From NCBI GenBank assembly GCA_023105745.1, contig JALGQZ010000006.1, forward strand, positions 35,729,686 to 35,793,685: a stretch of DNA of 64,000 bases, in the 5' to 3' direction. Below are positions 24,108 to 36,657 of the stretch, one piece after another. Numbering within the stretch: position 1 is the first letter of the stretch; each line of letters starts with the position of its first letter. The translations under genes were made by a program, and so were the position numbers. This stretch comes from Austropuccinia psidii (lineage: Eukaryota; Basidiomycota; Pucciniomycetes; Pucciniales; Sphaerophragmiaceae). The notes below the pieces were generated by a model that was not told where the DNA came from, did no database searches, and worked only from the letters and a program-made list of their open reading frames with translations.

Positions 24108-24960
24108 GTCAGGCTGAATTCATGAAAAATTAATAAGAATAGTATTTACAGCTTTAATTTGACTGTGACATAGATAAATGTAATAAAAAGGTTTTTTGGC
24201 TGTACTATGAGTTTACAGTGGTGGTGAGCACTGCTGAAAGCCCTGGGTGCAGTAGTTATCAATTTCCTACCTATAATTAACATTACAATACTTTTGATAA
24301 TCTTCAGTATATCTTATTATTTCTAAGAGTATAGCTGTTTGGTAAACCTTTCTACTACATAGAAATTAATGATCCAGATGTTTATTTCTCTTTTGGGCAG
24401 AGAAAGGTTGCTTTTTTATCATGAAATTTGGCCAAAGGACCATTAATCCTTACCACATAGGAAGAGTAATTTTTTTCTTGCAAGGAAAGGCTTTTGGCTT
24501 AAACAGCTGTTTATAACCTTTATTGGGATCATATATTGTTTTCAAACCACATATGGTCCCTTTTCCCCAATACAGGGTGAAGAATTTCATCTGGGGTTTT
24601 CACAGATGTGTTCTGACAGGTCAGACACATAGAATTATGAACAGCATGCTTTTTTGGACCCTTAATTGGAAATACTATGCGGTTTTGAAGTATAAACACA
24701 CTTTTTCATGGTATTCACACCTCATATTCATAGTTTTGGGACACTATCTTATAGTATTGGATTTAATCCAGTATTTTGGAAGTTTGACCTTAAAAATACC
24801 ATAGCATTGTCAGTTCTGAGGATAGGGAGCTCAAATGTGCCCCATTGTTTATTAAGTAAGAATTCTAAACAATGGTATCTCATTTGGTATGGGTAAAATC
24901 AAATCTGGTAGCTTTTTTCAAATTCAAATTCCATCGTTAAGTTATAGATTGTTCTCAAAT
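24108..24960 (+). repeat. Diverged repeat G4, copy 1
   Basis: Starting at GTCAGGCTGA it aligns, with many differences, with 30190-31090 in the same orientation. Shared landmarks include GACTGTGACAT, GGTGGTGAG, GGGTGCA, AATACAGGGTG and TCATCTGGGG. Both copies begin at the same base and each abuts the cut end of a different element, so this base is a true end. TGTCAGG at 30190 suggests the start of an LTR. The right end is not defined. Confidence 0.6.
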
Positions 24961-27900
24961 CCTGTTATAAGTCAATTTTCTTAGTCAATTTTGATAAAGT
25001 TGAGATACAGGAATATTGATGGAGCCATTGGAGCACTAAAATTGTGATATTTTCAAAAAGCCCCCACTTTGGGTATCTCACACTAAAACTGTAGAAGTTA
25101 GATATGAGTTAAAAATTAAGGCTTATTCTCAGTTCTTTTTGCGACCTGGAATGTTTTTGTTATTCTTTTTCCTATTTTTATGGGAGTTGTATATTTGAAA
25201 AGATGTATTTTTACTATTCTCTTTGGATCCCATTGTGAGAAATTTTGGCCTAGGCCACTTTTACTGGGCATTTTGATCTACAACTGGTTTATGGTATTTG
25301 GTTGACATGTTGATGTCTGGTTTTGAGTCACAGGTTGACAGTATTTTTGACTTTGTATGAAATACTTATTTTATTTTCTCAAGAGAAAAATATTGACAAT
25401 GTTTTATCTGTGAGATATAGAGGGTCAAGGGGCATATTTCTATATATCCATATATCTTTCCTCTATCAAATATTCTCCCCAATGGGTGTCTCATAAAGAA
25501 TATAGAAGCTATATGGAAGGTAAAAAATAGAAAATTTGTCTCTATTACTAAGAAAAAAGTTCTTGTATATTTGGATTCAATTAGTCTATTTTCTTGAATC
25601 TAGAATAACTCTATAGCCCCCTCTGAGAGATTTAAAAGAATCCTCCACATGATTTTTATGTGATAAAAATCTAATATTTCAGATTAGAGGTCAAAATTAA
25701 TTCTTATTCTCAGAAATCTTGGGCAGTATTGTGATCCTAGACACTTCTCATTCATTAGTAATGAGAATGATATTTTTGAAAGGTTAATATTCCCTCTCTC
25801 TGATTTTCACATATACATTCTGTGCTTGTTAAGTCTTCCCTTTTGTGTTTGTGCCATTTTTCTACCTTTATTTGATTGAATAAAGGTTCAAGATAGGTAT
25901 TTAACTATTTTCTTGGGATACCCTTTCTTTGATATTTTGGTTTTCATACATGTACTCTGTTTGTGGGATTCAGGCTGGAGTTGTTTTGTAGCAATATCTT
26001 CCTTTTATGATAAGTCTCTACAAATTTGTTTTCAATGATAGCCTCAGTAAGAATAATTTTGTAATATTTTTTTTATTTTTGATATGAATGTCAGATATTG
26101 TTGATATTAATGTCATTTATGTAATACAGATGGTCATAGAACATTTGAGACTTGAATCTTATTAGATAGGGGTCTTAATATATGAGATAATGGTAATATT
26201 AAGGAATTTGTGATAGGATGACTATGTTTGCATAGAGCTATAAGAGCTCAGATATCAATAGAGATGTCTCCTTTCTAATGAATAAGGGTCCTTGAAAATT
26301 CTCAAAAAATATCATTAGCATTGATAGCTTCAAATCATAACTCAAACATACTAATACTTAAATTAATACTAAGTATATAACCTCATTAATGAACCATCAA
26401 TGATACCATAAGATACTATGACTTTATTTCAATACTTTCTAGTATGAAGCTAGATTTTTCCACTAGGAAAGGTAGGATATGTGCCTCAATATTGGAATTG
26501 GAATCAGAAGAATGGGTGGAAATGAGGGGGAGCTTCCCTTTCTTCAAGCTTTTTTGGCCTTCTATAAATCCTTTAAAACCTGGTGAGTAAAAACAATTCC
26601 TTAGTTGAGGAATTTTGGTTGTTTTGTGTTATGCCCTGGTGTATTAGTTTGAAAGGAACACCAAATTCAGATGAATCAGGTTTTCAAAAACAGGTGATTT
26701 GAAAATTTTTGGTATTAATCTTTAATTGATTATGGATCTAACCAATGAGATGGCTTTTTCGTTACTTGAGGAAGATCTCACTGGCTAAAAAGTCATTGGC
26801 CAAAATTTTGACTAAATGTTAATAATCTATATTTTTCAAAGGAATATTCCTTATTTGTAAACGTGTGATTCCTTATGTTTATCATCTTTATTTCTATATT
26901 AATCTGTAGCTATCTCATATTTGTATAACCTTTGTAGATGTAAACAAAGGTATGTATCACTGTCAAGTTATGTCGTGAGATGGGAAATTATGAAACTAAT
27001 CTTCAGTAAATATGAATATTAAGCTCTATCATAAATAGCATAAGGATCTTGACATAGTTTGTTTAGTGCATATAAATATGAGAAATTGAATTCTCACTAA
27101 GTACATGATATTTTGGTCAATTTTTGTATTATGGGTTTGAGCCAATATGTAACCCACCTTAGGCCATCAGCTTGAATCTAATGGTATGGTTATTTTTGCT
27201 GAAACATCTTTGCAAATTTGTTATGAATTTAGAATTCATAGTTATAATTATTATTTCTTGACTCATTTTTTATTTTACTTTCTGCTCTAGATATAAAAAT
27301 TTTATGAGCTACTACAGATATTCTTTCACCAAAGCTTACTTGATACTTTCCACAATTTCTAATACATATCACACTTGAACTACTCTCCCAGCCAAAAAAT
27401 GATCAAAAAAAGATTTTTTATTTAAATCATGCCACATTTTGTGAATTATTCATTCATTAAAATGATTTTTTAATAATCTTATCATATCTTTGTAGATATA
27501 AACATTTCTCCATATTTATAATTACTCTTTAGGGATAGCATGACTGGAAAATGACTCTCTTGTCCAAGCTTTTCCATGTTAAGTGACTTCTTGAGTATTT
27601 TTTAATGCATTTTTCTAGTTTAATTCAATGAAGAAACTTTAATCATGGGTTGAATAGTGAATTTGGAACTGTCTCAATAATTAGGTCTGCACAAAGCTAC
27701 CAACAAGGGAAAATATGTGTCAAAAATGTCAGCTTTTTACAAATATTTCCATATTTGTCAAATTTCCAACATTCTTAATGTTTTTCACAACTTTTGATTG
27801 ATTTACTCTATTGAGTATATTCTTCCCACATTTCCTCATAGTTTAATAAAGAATATAATTTCTTCCTTTTCACTCTTCAGGGAAATTCTTCATAAAAAAA

Positions 27901-29105
27901 CTCAGCTTTGTGAAGATTTGGCACTATCTTATGCATTTATCGGAATTGAATCAGTATTTTGTTTACATAGCTTTATAGAATTATTGTTATAAAAACTTTA
28001 ATCGTATCCATAGTCGTGTGAAGAATTCAAAGTTATTAAAACTAATATCTGGGAATTCATGAAACAGAAAAGTCACTTATGTATCTGAATTCCTTATTTT
28101 GTGCCGGTTTGTAGCATTTTTTATGTTTTTTTCAATTGAAAATTGATTCAATTCTTTAAATTAGTCTAGTTCATGTTGAATATATCCCTAAATAACACCT
28201 AATTTTGACTATTATTCTTCATGGAAGACAGAATAGAAATATCAGATTAATGATGATTTTGCAGAATTTTTTGAATGTGTTGAGAATTTTACATCTTTTT
28301 GTTTTAGGATGAATGTATGAGCTGCCTTTAAGTTTTTTTGAGTAGATTGTTTTCAAATTTGAAAATTTATTCCAACAAAAATATAAACTTTTACTAGATA
28401 TGAATAGTTATTTTGAGTTGCATTGAGAGGTTGGGGTGAACTACTTAGAAATTGCTTCCTTATAATAAATACTAAAATAATTCCAGTTTCATGTTAGCTA
28501 CATCTCAGCAAAGGATATAGTGGTTGAATATGGATATATGCAGGAGAATTGGACTATTGAGAAACTGGGAGGTTTTTTAATGAGGAAAAAGCCTTGTTTT
28601 GTCCCTGCTGGAGACCTTAGGAGCTTCTCTTTCCTCCACACATACTCATTGGTAAGGATTATGACACAGAAAAGACATTTTTGTGGTCCTGGAGTGTATT
28701 ATTGGCTCTTCTTAGTCAGAATTTTGGTTCTGGAATGACTAATGCATGATTTTTCACCAAACCATATTTTCTTCATGCTGTATTTAATCACTATCACCTA
28801 TATGATATCAAACCAGGATATTCTGACTTATTTTAGATAAACTTTGATATTTTCATTTTTTTTGATTTTTATTTGAAAGAAACTGGGAAATTGTAGATAC
28901 AATAGGCTTACTTATTGTTATCTCTGGGTTTATTTACATTGAAATTTGGTTGACTGAGCTGGAAATTATGTGGAATCAACTTTAAATAATATGGAGTCAA
29001 TTCCACATTTCTTTGAATTGCAACCTCATCATGGGGAATGAATTCTTGATTGTATTTCTCCAATTTTTCATTATTTGAAGTAATTCCTCATGCTCTTTGT
29101 AAGCC
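24961..29105. other. AT-rich stretch without a supported gene
   Basis: I found no transposon domain and no long open frame. About 25150-25235 loosely resembles 47190-47275 (a TTTGTTATTCTTT...CCTAT...GGGA landmark), so part of it is old repeat. A short hairpin stands at 28968-29008 (ATGTGGAAT and its inverse). Confidence 0.5.
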
Positions 29106-30189
29106 TGTGAGATATGACCACATATCCAAAAATGTCATAAAACAACTTTACAATATTTATTCTAATAATAAGAATTAAAATTATTATCTTAAAATAAAGA
29201 AAATTCCATAAAAAAGAAAAGCTTCTTCATTATCTCTGAATATAATGAATAAGCATGCAAAATAAACTGCACCATTAGATTGAAAATGTTAAAACACACA
29301 TATAACACTTTCATGACATATCTGTAAAAACATTAATTACTGAGTAATAAGTAAGAAATTTCATAAAAAGGCATAAAACCTTCATTATATCAGAAACAAA
29401 TGGAAAAATATGTTCAATAAATTCTACCATCGGATTCCCCATGAGACACTAAACATATAAATTTTTTACATTATATTTGTAAAGTCAATATTCAAGAAAA
29501 TAACCTGAATATATGCGGTTTTATGATAAGTGAATATATTGATGGTTTTTAGCTCATATCTCTTGAAATATACATGATAGAGATTCTAACCAATAGAGAA
29601 ATTTAACACTTAACTACTGTAGGAGTTCAGATATAAACTGTATTTGACAAGTTATAAACAAGGCTATAGCTTGGGAGGGTTTATTGAACAAAATTTCTAT
29701 ATCTGTTGACCACTTTGTTGTGAAAGTGGTTCGAACTCAAAACAAAGTGAATATTCAGACTCTAGTAGTTTCTAAATGAGGAATGATGTAATTCTTCTCA
29801 TTAAATTAAAGGTGTAAACCCTTGAAATCATGGGTTAAAGTTTAAATTAGTAACTTTCAACAGAAAAGATGAGTTACAAGAAAAATCATCAAAAATAGAT
29901 TCTTGATGATTTAATGAGATGCTTTTGGCAGTTTATGAATGAAATTCTAAGGTATTAGAATTCCCTCCTTGAATGGCTGTAGTGTGTATAACTCAAAAGG
30001 TATGAATGATCAAAGTGTAAGCTTAAAATTGATCATTTCTGATCACTCAATATAATCTCAATTTAAGCCAAACAGTCATATATAAGTGATAAAAGTGGTG
30101 GATACTAGTTTATTATGATTGGAAATAATAAAATCTAAAAAGTTCAGTCTTCTGCAAAGCCTGTGATTTCAGAAGACTTAGAGTTACAG
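29106..30189 (+). repeat. Partial LTR of family G2
   Basis: It begins TGTGAGATATGACCACATATCC and aligns with the reverse strand of the solo LTR 14999-16959 over several blocks: its start, a block around 29280-29440, a block around 29510-29760 (CACTTTGTTGTGAA) and a block around 29980-30160. The 3' end is missing; repeat G4 starts where it breaks off. Confidence 0.7.
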
Positions 30190-31160
30190 TGTCAGGCTGA
30201 GTCTATGATAGAGTAATAAAAATAGTATATACAACTCTAACTTTGACTGTGACATGGATAAAAATTGATAAAAAAGGTTTTCTAACGTTTTTAAGGGCTT
30301 TACTACAGAGGTTTAATGGTGGTGAGTGCTGTTGAGAGCCCCGGGTGCAATAATTATCTGTTGGGTTAAAATAATAACTACTACAATACATAAGATTATA
30401 AAAATACCTAATTCTTTTTGAAGGGTATAGCTGTTTTGGACGGTTTTACTACATAGGAATTCAAGAGCAGGATGGGGATTCCTCCTTTGGGCAGAGAAGG
30501 AGCCCTTTTTATCCCGAAATTGGTTGGAGTGGTTTAGGAAGCAAAGATTTTTCACATCTAAGTACTGGATTGTGATTTTCACAAGGCCTGTATATTATGT
30601 AATGGGCTCAGATGTGGTTTTGAAACCACATCTGGGCGGTTTTCCATAATACAGGGTGGAAGTTTTCATCTGGGGACGACATAACCCTCTTCTGACATGT
30701 ATGACATGTAGAATGCTGTGCAGAACCTGTATGGTACCCCAGTATTGAATGACCTATGAGTATTTGAAGTATAAACAATCTTCTTCATCTATTTCACACC
30801 TCATAAGCATAGTTGTGGGATAGTATCCCACAGTAAATGTGTATTGACCAAGCAATGGGATCTTGACCTTGAAACTGCTATAGCTTTGTAAATTTTAAAA
30901 ATATTGAGCTAAAAGTTGGTTCATTGTGTAGTCCTGGATGGGAGCTACACAATGGTACCTCATTTGATATGGGTAACATTCAATATGGTAAAGTGATACC
31001 ATGTTCAATTTTTGTTATCCATATGTATGATTTTCTCAAAATATGTATGCAGTTTGGTTTCTGCATAAATTTTGTTCTAGATGAGATATGGGGAAATAGA
31101 TGACACAATCAGATAGCCCCGAGTGTTCCCTTTACAAAATGACCTCACCTTAGCTATTCC
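30190..31160 (+). repeat. Diverged repeat G4, copy 2
   Basis: It begins TGTCAGGCTGAGTC and aligns with 24108-24960. It is ended on the right by the LTR of element C at 31161. Confidence 0.6.
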
Positions 31161-32756
31161 TGTCACAGGGGCTCTTATGGAAGCAAGAGGGCCTGGCACT
31201 CAGGAATCAAGAACTCACTTGGAGGGCTCCAAAAGATATAAAGAATAATAAAGATTAATTTTTTCAAAGAAGAAGAAGGGGAAAAGACAAGTATGCCAAA
31301 GATAAAAGAAAAGATAAGAAGCCAAAGGCCAAGAAGCCAACCAAGTGAATCCTCAATTCACTGTTTCAACCTTCCAGAAAAGGGAATAGAATTAGTAAAG
31401 GATATGACCACCAATATCCACTTACAGGCAAGGAAGAAAAGTGAAAAGGTGCTGAATTACTGACCTAAGATTATCAGTATTAACTTTAATAAAGTAAAAA
31501 AAAATAAAGATAATAATAAATCCAATATATTAATTAGCTGGGGAAAAAGTCCCCAGGTGGGGAAAGGTGGCCAGTATATGTGAAAAACTGACAGACTGAT
31601 CCTGGAAGGTGGATCACCCGCTGTATTTTCTGAATTGGGCCAATACAGTTCTGGACATCTTGAAATTGAACTGTATGATTGAATTGGCCCAATTGGGCCA
31701 AGGAAATACAGGTTGATTGAATTGTCACCTGTATGGACCAATTGAGTTGTCCAAGGAGTATTGAAAGACTTGATGCCTTGATAACTGATTGAACTGACAT
31801 AATACCTCTAAGAATGAACCTTGGGAAGAATCCTGAATGGAAGTACCAACCTAACTCCTGCAGAGTCAGGTGGTTGGGGTCCTTGAATGATATTCTGATT
31901 GCCGTCATGGATTGCCAGACTGATGAGTTAAAGAATCCTCCTTCTAAATGGGTGTTGGATTTTGGGACCTTGATTTGTAATTGTGGGATTTGGTCCTGAA
32001 AATGTCACCATTGAATTGCTGAGCAAAAATGGCGCATAATGGTATATAATACCATATATGCACCACTCCTGCAACCTTGAGTACAGGGTGCATGGAGGAA
32101 TGTAAAGAATTCCCCTTAAGTTGAGGGGGGTGCTTGCTGAGCTGGTCTGGTGGTTTCCAGAGGCCATGGCTGGAATAATGGTCCATGGTGGTCCATGGCC
32201 AAAAATGGGTCCTACGGGTTCTATGGCCATGTTGGTGTCCAAAGGGTTTTTGGCCAAATTTGGGTCCAAGGGGTTGGTGGCCAAAATTGGCTCAGGTCAG
32301 CCAAATTGTGGTTTGGGACCCATCTGACCTTGGGGGCTAGATGGTTGCCCCCTTTTGGTCTACGGACTGCAGACCGCAGAAGCCGTAGGGGGCCTAAATG
32401 GCCCAAAAAGGCCATTTAGGCCTAACCCCCTAATGAAAGGGGATGGCCCAAAGCCAAAGATGATGGCTAGGGGGCCCAGAACCCCTTGGAAGACTAAAGG
32501 ACCCCCCAGGCCCAAAATCAAAGGTAAAGGCCTGGGGGTTGGTGATATGGAAATTGGCCAAGGAGACCAATGATGGCAGGATATGGCCTGAGGCCATAAG
32601 TGATGATGGTGGCCAGAAATGGCCAAATGACCATAGAGCACCAGAGGGGACCAATTGGCCATAAAAGATATCATGTGGCCAATTGACCCCAACTTGGTTC
32701 CAGGTTAGAATTTCTGCATCACCCATGGAGGAGGGTCAATCTTTGTGGTTGTGACA
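31161..32756 (-). repeat. 3' LTR of element C, 1596 bp
   Basis: On the minus strand it starts TGTCACAACCACAAAG, directly after a G-run (GGGGGGTAC) that serves as polypurine tract, and ends CCCCTGTGACA. Its 3' part aligns with the LTR of element E (62590-63357), including the GCCAGGCCCTCTT landmark. It carries about 830 bp more than E's LTR, mostly a GC-rich stretch at about 32140-32700 full of GGCC and GGCCA repeats. A TATA-like CATATAC lies about 40 bp before a segment matching the proposed transcript start in E. Confidence 0.85.
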
Positions 32757-33109
32757 GTACCCCCCTACCTTGAATGGTGAGCTCCTGACCACCAAGATAA
32801 GGTAGAAGCCTGTTGAGCCTATTGGGACGGATTGGACGTAGGGATTTCAGAGGTATTTGAATCTTGAAAAGAAAATTTCATGAACTGATAAAAGTGTTGG
32901 CATATGAATTGAGGTTGACTTGGTCTTCTCTTGACATTTGGTTTTGAAAATGTTGAAGACATGATTTGGCATAAAGATTTTGGCATTGAGAGTTATAAGG
33001 AAAGAAATTTGAGAAAATATAAAGAATAACAAGTAAAACAAACATATATAAAGAGAGAAAAAGAAAAGAAAAGAAAAAATAAAGTTTGAGGGGGAGTCCA
33101 ATCTTCATC

Positions 33110-33545
33110 ACAGATTTTGACAGTTGATTTTGAAAGTGTCCAAGGACCTGGATAACAGAATTTGATTCCAGGTGCTCACAGAGTGTCCAAGGTGAATTTT
33201 TGAAATATTGTAGACCCCTCAGGGAAGTGCACACCGGGAGAGGAACTTACTTTTGGTAGTTACCACTTCCGCCAGTGCCATAAATAAGAAAAATCTTGAT
33301 AAAAGAATGTGTTGAACAGATAATAACTTGGGGAGGAAAATAAGAAAGGAATGGTCCATTTGCCCCAAGTGGAAATGGCCATAAATTGGAATTGATGTTG
33401 AAAGCCAGGCCAGAAGATCTGTGTCCAAATTGCAAAGTGCTCACAGAGTGGCCAAGGTGATGCTTAAAACAGAAAAGAGTAGAATACCCTAAAGGTGCAT
33501 ACAAGGAGTGGGACTTACTTTTGGTAATTCCTCTCCCCACCAAGC
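33110..33545 (-). repeat. Tandem duplication in the 3' untranslated part of element C
   Basis: The landmarks GTGCTCACAGAGTG and ACTTACTTTTGGTA recur about 265 bp apart (33175 and 33437; 33248 and 33512), with diverged sequence between. It lies between the chromodomain stop and the polypurine tract. Confidence 0.6.
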
Positions 33546-33556
33546 ACCATAGAAAT

Positions 33557-36040
33557 TCAAGCCTTTGAAGAATTGGGTACTGGCTTGTCAGGATACAAAG
33601 AATGGAAGTTTTTGACAAGATCAGGACAATTCTTGATGTTTTCGGCTGGTTCCCAAGTGGATCTTTCTGGGTCTTGACTGAAACCTTTCCATTCCACCAG
33701 ATACCATAATTTTCTCCTCTTGAGCTTTGCATCCAGTACTTGAGAGACTTCCCATTCCTCTTCTTCTTCAATAATAATTGGAGGAGGAGGCTCTTGATGC
33801 CTATTTGGGATTGTTGATGTCTTGACTGGTTCCAGAGGGGAAATATGGAAGACTGGGTGGATGGATTTCCATTGGAATGGAAGCTTGAGTTGGTAAGAAT
33901 GAGTACTGACTTTCTTCAAGATTGGAAAAGGACCCAACCATCTTTCAGACAGTTTTTTGGTGGGTCTGGTTGATTTGATGTTCTTGGAAGAAAGCCATAC
34001 CATGTCACCAGGATTGAAAACAGGTGGACTTGCTCTACGTTTATCTGCATACCTCTTATACCGGTTTATGGCAACTTCAAGTTCCTTCTTGACATCTTGC
34101 TGTACTGATTGGATTTTTGTTAATAACTTTTCAGCAGGAGTATCTTGAGTGATTTGAAGTGAGTCAAAGTGTGGATCTCTTCCATAAACAGTGAAAAACG
34201 GCGATTTCTTGGTTGAAGAGTGGTCAGAATTATTGTAGGCAAATTCAGCCAGAGGGAGCCAGGTGTTCCAATCATCTTGATGCTAACTGACATATGTACA
34301 AAGATATTGTTGTAGTATCTTATTTACCCTCTCTGTCTGTCCATCAGTTTCTGGATGGTAAGCAGTTGACAAATCTCCTGAGATCTTGAGCTGCTGACAC
34401 AGATTGGTCCAAAAGGAAGAAAGAAAGAGAGGACCTCTATCACTGACAATGCTTGAAGGAAGGCCATGCTTTGAAAATATATTCTTGATGAATAAATGGG
34501 CCAAATCTAGTGAAGTGATTGAAGACATTGTTGGAATAAAAACTGCCATTTTTGAGAATCTGTCCACTATGACAAGGATTGAGTCACATGAGTTGGACAG
34601 TGGCAGTTGAGTGATGAAGTACATTGAAAGACAAATCCAAAGACAATTTGGAATTGGAAGAGGTTTGAGAAGTACAAACTTCTTATGATGGATATTCTTG
34701 TTTCTTGAACACTGTTGACAGGATGAGACATAATCCTTGATGAATTGAGTCATGCCGGACCAGTGGAAATCCTGCTTGACAAGTTTGAGAGTCTTCTCTT
34801 GGCCGGGGTGTCCAGCTAGAGGAGAATCATGACACTTTTGAAGAATGCTGAGTTGGATTGTGCGGTCATTTGGGACCACCACCCAATCATTGAAGAGAAG
34901 AAGTTGGGAAGAGGAATCAAAAGAATAATCCTGAATAGATTTACCTTTGCCCAATTTTTCAAGGATACTTCTGTACTGAGAATCTTGCCATAATTTCTTC
35001 TGAGTTGAGTCAATCAAATTTGAAAAAGATTCCACCTTGACTGAAAAATACCTTGAGGGTTGAACTTCATCTTTCTTAATGAGTTGTTGAAAATTCATTG
35101 GATTCTTGCTGATAAAATCCTCCCCCCTCTCCGGATAAACGTCGTCCTGACGTGATAAGGCATCCGGCAGAGTGCTGAGTGGCCAGGGCGGTAAGTGATT
35201 GAGAAATGAAATTCAGAAAGGAATTCTGCCCAGCGGGCTTGACGGAAAGTGAGTAATTTGGAGGGAATGAAGTATTGAATGGAAGAGTGATCGGTGAGAA
35301 CTTCAAAAGGGGAAGAAAGAGACAGGAGAAAAGCCCTCCAGCACTTGAGAGCCCAGACTATGCCAAGGAGTTCCTTGTCATGAATCTCATAGTTGAGCTC
35401 TGCTGGGATAAGCTTGCAGCTGTTGAATGAAATGGGATGTTTTCCTGAGTCAGAGACCTGACTCAGTACAGCACCCAAGGCATAATAAGATTCCTCCGTC
35501 TCTACAATGGTGAGTAGAGAAGGATTGAAGTGGGATAGGATTGGAGCAGTGGTGAAAGCCTCTTTGAGTTGGTGAAACTGACTAAGAGCTTCCTCATTGA
35601 GGGGAAACAGGAATCTTTCTTGAGGAAACTGGTGAGTGAACTGATCTTGTTTGAATAATTCTTGATGAAATGGTGGTAGAAATTGGCAAAGCCAAGGAAA
35701 AATTGAAGAGACTTGAGGTTTCTTGGAGGTGGCCAATTGATAATCTGTTGGACCTTTTCTTGGTCCATCTTGAGGCCTTCAGAAGAAACAACATAACCAA
35801 GATACTCTACACTATAAATGTGAAATAGTCACTTGGAAGCCTTAGCAAAAAGATTATTGGCTCCAAGTCCAGAAAGAACAGTGGACACATGAGTGACATG
35901 TTCTTCCTCAGATTTGGAAAAGACCATAATGTCATTCAAATAGACCACAACATAAACATCAAGAAGATCCTGAAAGATATCATTGACAAGATTCTGAAAA
36001 AAGGTGGGAGCAGTTAAAGCTACCCTGGTTGGGATCAAAA
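33557..36040 (-). pseudogene. Pol remnant of element C: RT end, RNase H, integrase, chromodomain
   Basis: 35829-36040 is the last part of RT. Its catalytic motif reads YLND instead of YLDD (asparagine codon at 35934-35936). 35095-35768 holds the RT thumb and RNase H (EVLTDHSSIQYF, ITYRPG). 34283-35098 holds integrase: the zinc region (KCHDSPLAGHPG ... SSCQQCSR), then SMYFITQLP where the first catalytic aspartate is a tyrosine (codon 34619-34621), then VSDRGPLF and AYHPETDGQTERVN. 33557-34003 holds the integrase end and a chromodomain (EWEVSQVLDAK ... YLVEWKGF ... STWEPAENI). At least three frame breaks separate the pieces, and two catalytic residues are lost. Confidence 0.92.
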
Positions 36041-36420
36041 CCTCATCATCAATTGAGTCAAAGACCCTGTGACTCAATTATAGGCCAAAAGTAATGAACT
36101 TTTGGGTGGAATTTGGGGGTCTAGCTCCCCCTTAGAGCTAGAGTGTCTTTTCCCCCCGGAATTAATCTTTCCAATTTATTTTTTCTTTAATTACTCATCA
36201 TGTAACACAATTATAGTTTAAATATGTAATTAAATTGAGTTTTTAATTACACATCTGTAATGATTGATACCTCATATGTAAATTAAAGTTCACTTATGTA
36301 ATACATGCGCACATTTTGACATTTCAATTGAATTCAATTGACAATACTTCAATTCCTCATAACTTCTAAACTAAATACAACACCTCAATTTTAACACAAA
36401 ATTGATGGTTAACACTACAC
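36041..36420. other. Short stretch of unclear origin
   Basis: This lies between the broken 5' side of element C and recognisable LTR G3 sequence. It holds a C-run (CCCCCCGG near 36155) and AT-rich DNA. It may be the 3' part of LTR G3, but the second G3 copy does not cover it. Confidence 0.4.
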
Positions 36421-36657
36421 GTGGTGTGAATTAAATTAAGGTTTTGAGTATTTTCATACTTTTGTACAAAAAATACTAAAAACTTCATTTAAGCTTATTT
36501 AGAGTTGAGTTACAGAAATTTCATCCAGAGGTGACCCCACTTTATTTTTTATGAGGAATCCAATGGTGTGATAATTTCTTTATGTTTATTCATTGGATAG
36601 AAATTTATCATATATTTTATATAACTTCTTACCAAAAATATTTGAATTCAATGTTTT
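36421..36657 (-). repeat. Old LTR G3, left piece, split by element B
   Basis: It aligns with about 47285-47500 (landmarks TTTGAGTATTTT, AAGCTTATTTAGAGTTGAGTTAC, AGGCGACCCCAC or AGGTGACCCCAC, AGGAATCCAATG). Its last five bases, GTTTT (36653-36657), are the target duplication of element B. The LTR resumes at 46945. Confidence 0.75.

Larger units (their letters stand above)
31161..36040 (-). mobile_element. Chromodomain Ty3/gypsy element C, 5' truncated
   Basis: From right to left the order is end of RT, RNase H, integrase, chromodomain, untranslated tail, purine tract and 3' LTR. The integrase-plus-chromodomain ending places it with the chromoviruses. The 5' LTR, gag, protease and most of RT are absent. 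Confidence 0.9.

Noticed and set aside
28520..28738. 72-codon plus-strand frame in the AT-rich stretch
   Set aside because: It has no motif or family resemblance and is surrounded by decayed repeat DNA.
28968..29008. Short hairpin as a MITE
   Set aside because: The stem is about 9 bp without a target duplication or defined ends; such inverted repeats are expected in AT-rich DNA.
32121..32726. Several overlapping open frames in the GC-rich block of LTR C
   Set aside because: Low-complexity GGCC repeats leave few stop codons in any frame; the frames lie within an LTR and have no domain.
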